The notes under the pieces were generated by a model. The model was not told the DNA's origin and did not search any database. It saw only the letters and a program-made list of their open reading frames with translations. This document shows positions 61,342 through 64,000 of a stretch of DNA of 64,000 nucleotides, piece by piece (the stretch's first letter is position 1; each line of letters begins with the position of its first letter). Source of the DNA: Streptomyces liliiviolaceus (GTDB lineage Bacteria > Actinomycetota > Actinomycetes > Streptomycetales > Streptomycetaceae); the NCBI RefSeq assembly GCF_018070025.1, contig NZ_JAGPYQ010000001.1:5518001-5582000 (forward strand). The letters run 5' to 3'. Made by a program: the position numbers and the translations under genes.

Positions 61342-62526
61342 ATGTCGGACGCATCGCCTCGGCCGGAGCCGTTCACCCCGTACACCGGGCCCGCCGCGCT
61401 CGAAGACCTCCGTACGCGGCTGCGCGCGACACGCTGGCCGGACGCCCCCGAGGACGCCGGCTGGTCGCTCGGGACCGATGTCGACTACCTCCGTGAACTC
61501 GTCGCCTACTGGACGGACACATTCGACTGGCCCGCGCAGGAGGCCGCGCTCGCCCGGCTGCCCCGCTTCCGCGTCAGCCTCGGCGGCCTGAGCATCCACT
61601 TCGTGCACGCCCGGGCCGTCGCGCCGACCGGCCCCGTGCTGCCGCTGGTGCTCAGCCACGGCTGGCCGGACTCGTTCTGGCGCTACTCGAAGGTCGTCCC
61701 GCTGCTGACCGATCCCGGCGCGCACGGCGCCGACCCCGCGGACGCGTTCGACGTGGTCGTGCCGGACATGCCGGGGTACGGATACTCGGACCGCCCCACC
61801 GGCCCGCCGCTCGATTCCATCGGCGTGGCCGGGCTGTGGGCCGAACTCATGGACGTCCTCGGCTACGCGCGGTTCGGCGCGGCCGGCGGGGACATCGGCA
61901 GCCATGTGAGCCGCTATCTCGCGCTCGACCACCCCGACCGGGTCGTGGCCGTCCACCGCATGGACGGCGGGCTGCCCGTCTTCACCGGCGACCCGGCCGA
62001 GCTCACGCCCGAGGAGCGCGCCTGGTTCGCGAACGCCGCGGCCTGGGGCGCGAGCGAGGGCGCCTACGGAGCCATGCACCGCACGAGGCCCCAGACCGCC
62101 GCCACCGGGCTCAACGACTCACCGGCCGGGCTCGCCGCGTGGATCGTCGAGAAGCTGCGGGCGTGGAGCGACTGCGGCGGCGACCTCGAACGGAGCTTCA
62201 CGAAGGACGAGATCCTCACGAACGTCACCCTGTACTGGCTGACGGGGACGATCGGCTCCTCGATGCGCATGTACCACGCCAACGGCGCGCTCCCGCCCGA
62301 GCAACTCACCCGCCGGGTCGAGGTGCCGTCCGGCTTCTCGCTCTTCCAGGGCGACATCGTCCGCCCGCCGAGGGCGTGGCTGGAGCGCACGACGAACGCC
62401 GTGTACGTGACCGAGCCCGCGCGCGGCGGCCACTTCGCACCGTTCGAGGAGCCCGAGCTGTACGCGGAGGAACTGCGCGCGTTCTTCCGTCCCTACCGGG
62501 CGGCAGCGGCAGCGGCGAAGAACTGA
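61342..62526 (+). CDS. Epoxide hydrolase family protein
   Basis: A 394-residue alpha/beta hydrolase with an epoxide-hydrolase N-terminal lid (DLRTRLRATRWPD...FDWPAQEAALARLPRFRV). HGWPDSFWRYSKVVPLL is the oxyanion region, GGDIGSHVSRYLAL holds nucleophile Asp184 and RGGHFAPFEEPE holds His364. It opens epoxides to diols in the cytoplasm. An earlier in-frame ATG at 61333 is possible. It appears to be transcribed alone. Confidence 0.9.
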   Translation: MSDASPRPEPFTPYTGPAALEDLRTRLRATRWPDAPEDAGWSLGTDVDYLRELVAYWTDTFDWPAQEAALARLPRFRVSLGGLSIHFVHARAVAPTGPVLPLVLSHGWPDSFWRYSKVVPLLTDPGAHGADPADAFDVVVPDMPGYGYSDRPTGPPLDSIGVAGLWAELMDVLGYARFGAAGGDIGSHVSRYLALDHPDRVVAVHRMDGGLPVFTGDPAELTPEERAWFANAAAWGASEGAYGAMHRTRPQTAATGLNDSPAGLAAWIVEKLRAWSDCGGDLERSFTKDEILTNVTLYWLTGTIGSSMRMYHANGALPPEQLTRRVEVPSGFSLFQGDIVRPPRAWLERTTNAVYVTEPARGGHFAPFEEPELYAEELRAFFRPYRAAAAAAKN

Positions 62527-62584
62527 AGACGCCAGTTGACCTTGATGCCGTAGCCGCGCCGGATGCCCGGTGTCGCAGGCGTCG

Positions 62585-63882
62585 TCAGTCCGCCCGCTGC
62601 GCGCCGGAGCGCGGGGCCGCGCGGGCGACGACCGTGTTCCGGGCGGCCGATCGCAGGGCTAACAGCCGGGTGAGCGGGTGGAAGCGGTAGCGGCCCGGGG
62701 CACGTGACTCCAGGAGTTGCACGTCGACCAGTTGCTCCAGGATCACCTCGGTCGCCGACACCGCCGCTCCGTTCGTCGCGGCCGCCTCCGTGACGGTCAA
62801 CTCGCCCTGCACCGCCGCCAGCAGAGGCAGCGCGAGCGCCGCCGCGCGGCCTGTGGGTCCCCGGGCCAGCAGCTCCCGGTGGCCGGCGTCGAGAGCCGTG
62901 TGCATGTCCAGGTCCGCGAAGGACAGCTCCGCGAGGCGGCCCGCGGGATCGGCGAGCCGGTCGGCGAGTTCCCGTACCGGCCACCGTGGACGCGCCGCCA
63001 GGCGGGCGCCCGCGATGCGCAGGGCGAGGGGCAGATGGCCGCAGTGGTGGGCGATGGTCTCGGCGGCGCCGCGTTCGGCGGAGAGCCGCCCGGGTCCGGC
63101 CCAGAGATCGAGGACCTCGATGGACGCCGGGGGTGTGAGGGGCGAGAGATGGAGGTGTACGGCGCCGCTGAGGGTGGCGAGGACACCGAGGCTGGTGACG
63201 AGGACCGCACAGCCGTGTCCCGCGGGCAGGAGCGGACGTACCTGGGCGGCGTCCAGCGCGTTGTCCAGGACGATCAGCATCCGTCGCTCGGTGAGCAGCG
63301 TTGGGCCGCGTGCACTGCCAGTGTCGACTTGCCGACGCCTCCGGGGCCGTCGGGAGCGACCACGACGGGACCGCTCCCCCGCTGCCCAGGGCGCAGCACG
63401 TCGAGCACGCACAACTCCCGGGTTCTGCAAGGGGGGTTCGGGGATGTCCGCGGGCAACTGGCGAGGGACGGGGACGAGAGCGCCGGGGTCGTCCGTGCCG
63501 GGCGGGCCCGCGCGGCCGTGGGGAGCCGGAGCCGTGCGGGCGCGGCGGGCCTCCTCCACCCGGTCGCGGGCCGTCGCGAGTTGCCGAAGCTCACGGCCCG
63601 TGGCGCCGAGGAGTTGGACCAGGGTGTCGAAACGGTCCGTCGGCGGGAGGGTCTTGCCGGCGAAGTAGTCGCCGATCACCCCGTGCGCCCAGCCGGTGAG
63701 CGCGGACAGCTGACGGTAGGTGGGCTGTGCTCCGCCGTCCCTGCGCGCGGCGCGTCTGAGCAACGAAGCAGCGCGGCCAGTTCCTCGGCCGTGTCCACGG
63801 CGTCGACCGGGCCGATGCCCGCTGCCGCCGCCCTCGGTCCTCCGTCCTCCTGATGTCCCGCCGCCCCCGGTCCGCCTGGCAT
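62585..63882 (-). pseudogene. Decayed XRE/NB-ARC (AfsR-like) regulator with frameshifts and internal deletion
   Basis: The expected product is an N-terminal XRE-like helix-turn-helix and an NB-ARC ATPase. The parts are in different frames. MPGGPG...VDTAEELAALLR is in one frame to about 63770. RRAARRDGGAQPTYRQLSA...LPADIPEP follows in a second to about 63436. RTRELCVLDVL...GPGGVGKSTLAVHAAQR is in a third to about 63299. TERRMLIVLDNALDAAQVRPLLP to the stop is back in the second. The second shift lies at a run of six C. Between Walker A (63325-63348) and the VLDN strand (Walker B) the usual 50 or so residues are missing. The C-terminal part remains open for about 230 codons. Confidence 0.75.
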
Positions 63883-64000
63883 TCGTTCGCATCCTCCGCA
63901 CCGGCGCACGCCGGGCGAGCGCTGTGGGCGCCGCCCGGCCGAGGCCGACCGAACCTGTCCGGTGGCGCCCGGTCTCCGGAACCGCTCCCCGGGACGCGCG
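63883..64000. other. Right window edge, no gene seen
   Basis: 118 nt upstream of the decayed regulator. Nothing with a convincing start, hairpin or repeat is visible; it may be its former promoter. Confidence 0.4.

Noticed and set aside
1..64000. Secondary-metabolite gene cluster
   Set aside because: No polyketide synthase, peptide synthetase, terpene cyclase or lanthipeptide gene was seen; the AtuA-like name does not imply terpene biosynthesis.

Overview
The window looks like chromosomal DNA of a Streptomyces or close relative. It is very GC-rich, with strongly GC-biased third codon positions, many GTG starts and many 4-nt ATGA/GTGA overlaps between co-transcribed genes. The gene set also fits: Tat and lipoprotein exporters, a large LuxR-type ATPase regulator, a GAF-ANTAR protein, RsbW-like kinases and a stressosome operon. 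No tRNA, rRNA, CRISPR array, insertion sequence or phage gene was recognised. All assignments come from reading motifs by eye; no database search was made.

Region 1 (1-11901) is a catabolic island. A sulfonate/nitrate/taurine-type ABC importer (1-3306), two neighbouring BBE-type FAD oxidases, a LigI-like amidohydrolase and an SDR dehydrogenase run leftward. A DRE-TIM/HMGL-like lyase, a carboxymuconolactone-decarboxylase-family protein and a two-subunit CoA transferase run rightward. Four TGTCGACA-centred palindromes in its two promoter regions suggest one regulon; the substrate is unknown. Region 2 (12011-15908) holds a histidine-phosphatase-fold protein without its catalytic histidines, the cobalt importer CbtA/CbtB behind a cobalamin riboswitch, a 3-hydroxyisobutyryl-CoA hydrolase, a PRC-barrel protein and a small membrane protein.

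Region 3 (16027-24579) is signalling. A NarL-type two-component pair is followed by a six-gene stressosome-type operon (RsbR, RsbS, RsbT, an RsbT/RsbX-like hybrid, a histidine kinase and a receiver-SpoIIE phosphatase), with a divergent RsbW-like kinase. Region 4 (24641-35748) is carbohydrate and polymer use: a LacI repressor divergent from a CUT1 sugar importer, a GH78 alpha-L-rhamnosidase, a Tat-exported GH3 glycosidase with a PA14 insert, and a secreted cutinase close to the Thermobifida polyester hydrolases. A LAL regulator, an SDR and a GAF-ANTAR protein follow (36013-40864).

Region 5 (40956-56156) is probably hydroxy-acid metabolism. A LysR regulator is divergent from a tartrate/D-malate-type dehydrogenase and a D-2-hydroxyacid dehydrogenase. 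Convergent to these is a five-gene operon: an iron/polyamine-type ABC importer, an AtuA-like protein and a DUF4387-class II aldolase fusion. This operon shares a near-identical promoter/operator with a GntR gene 4.6 kb away, and an OmpR-type two-component system plus an MMPL exporter lie between them. Region 6 (56189-64000) contains a quinone reductase/TetR pair, an AlkC-like repair protein, a WYL regulator, a second RsbW-like kinase beside a STAS antagonist, an epoxide hydrolase and a decayed XRE/NB-ARC regulator.
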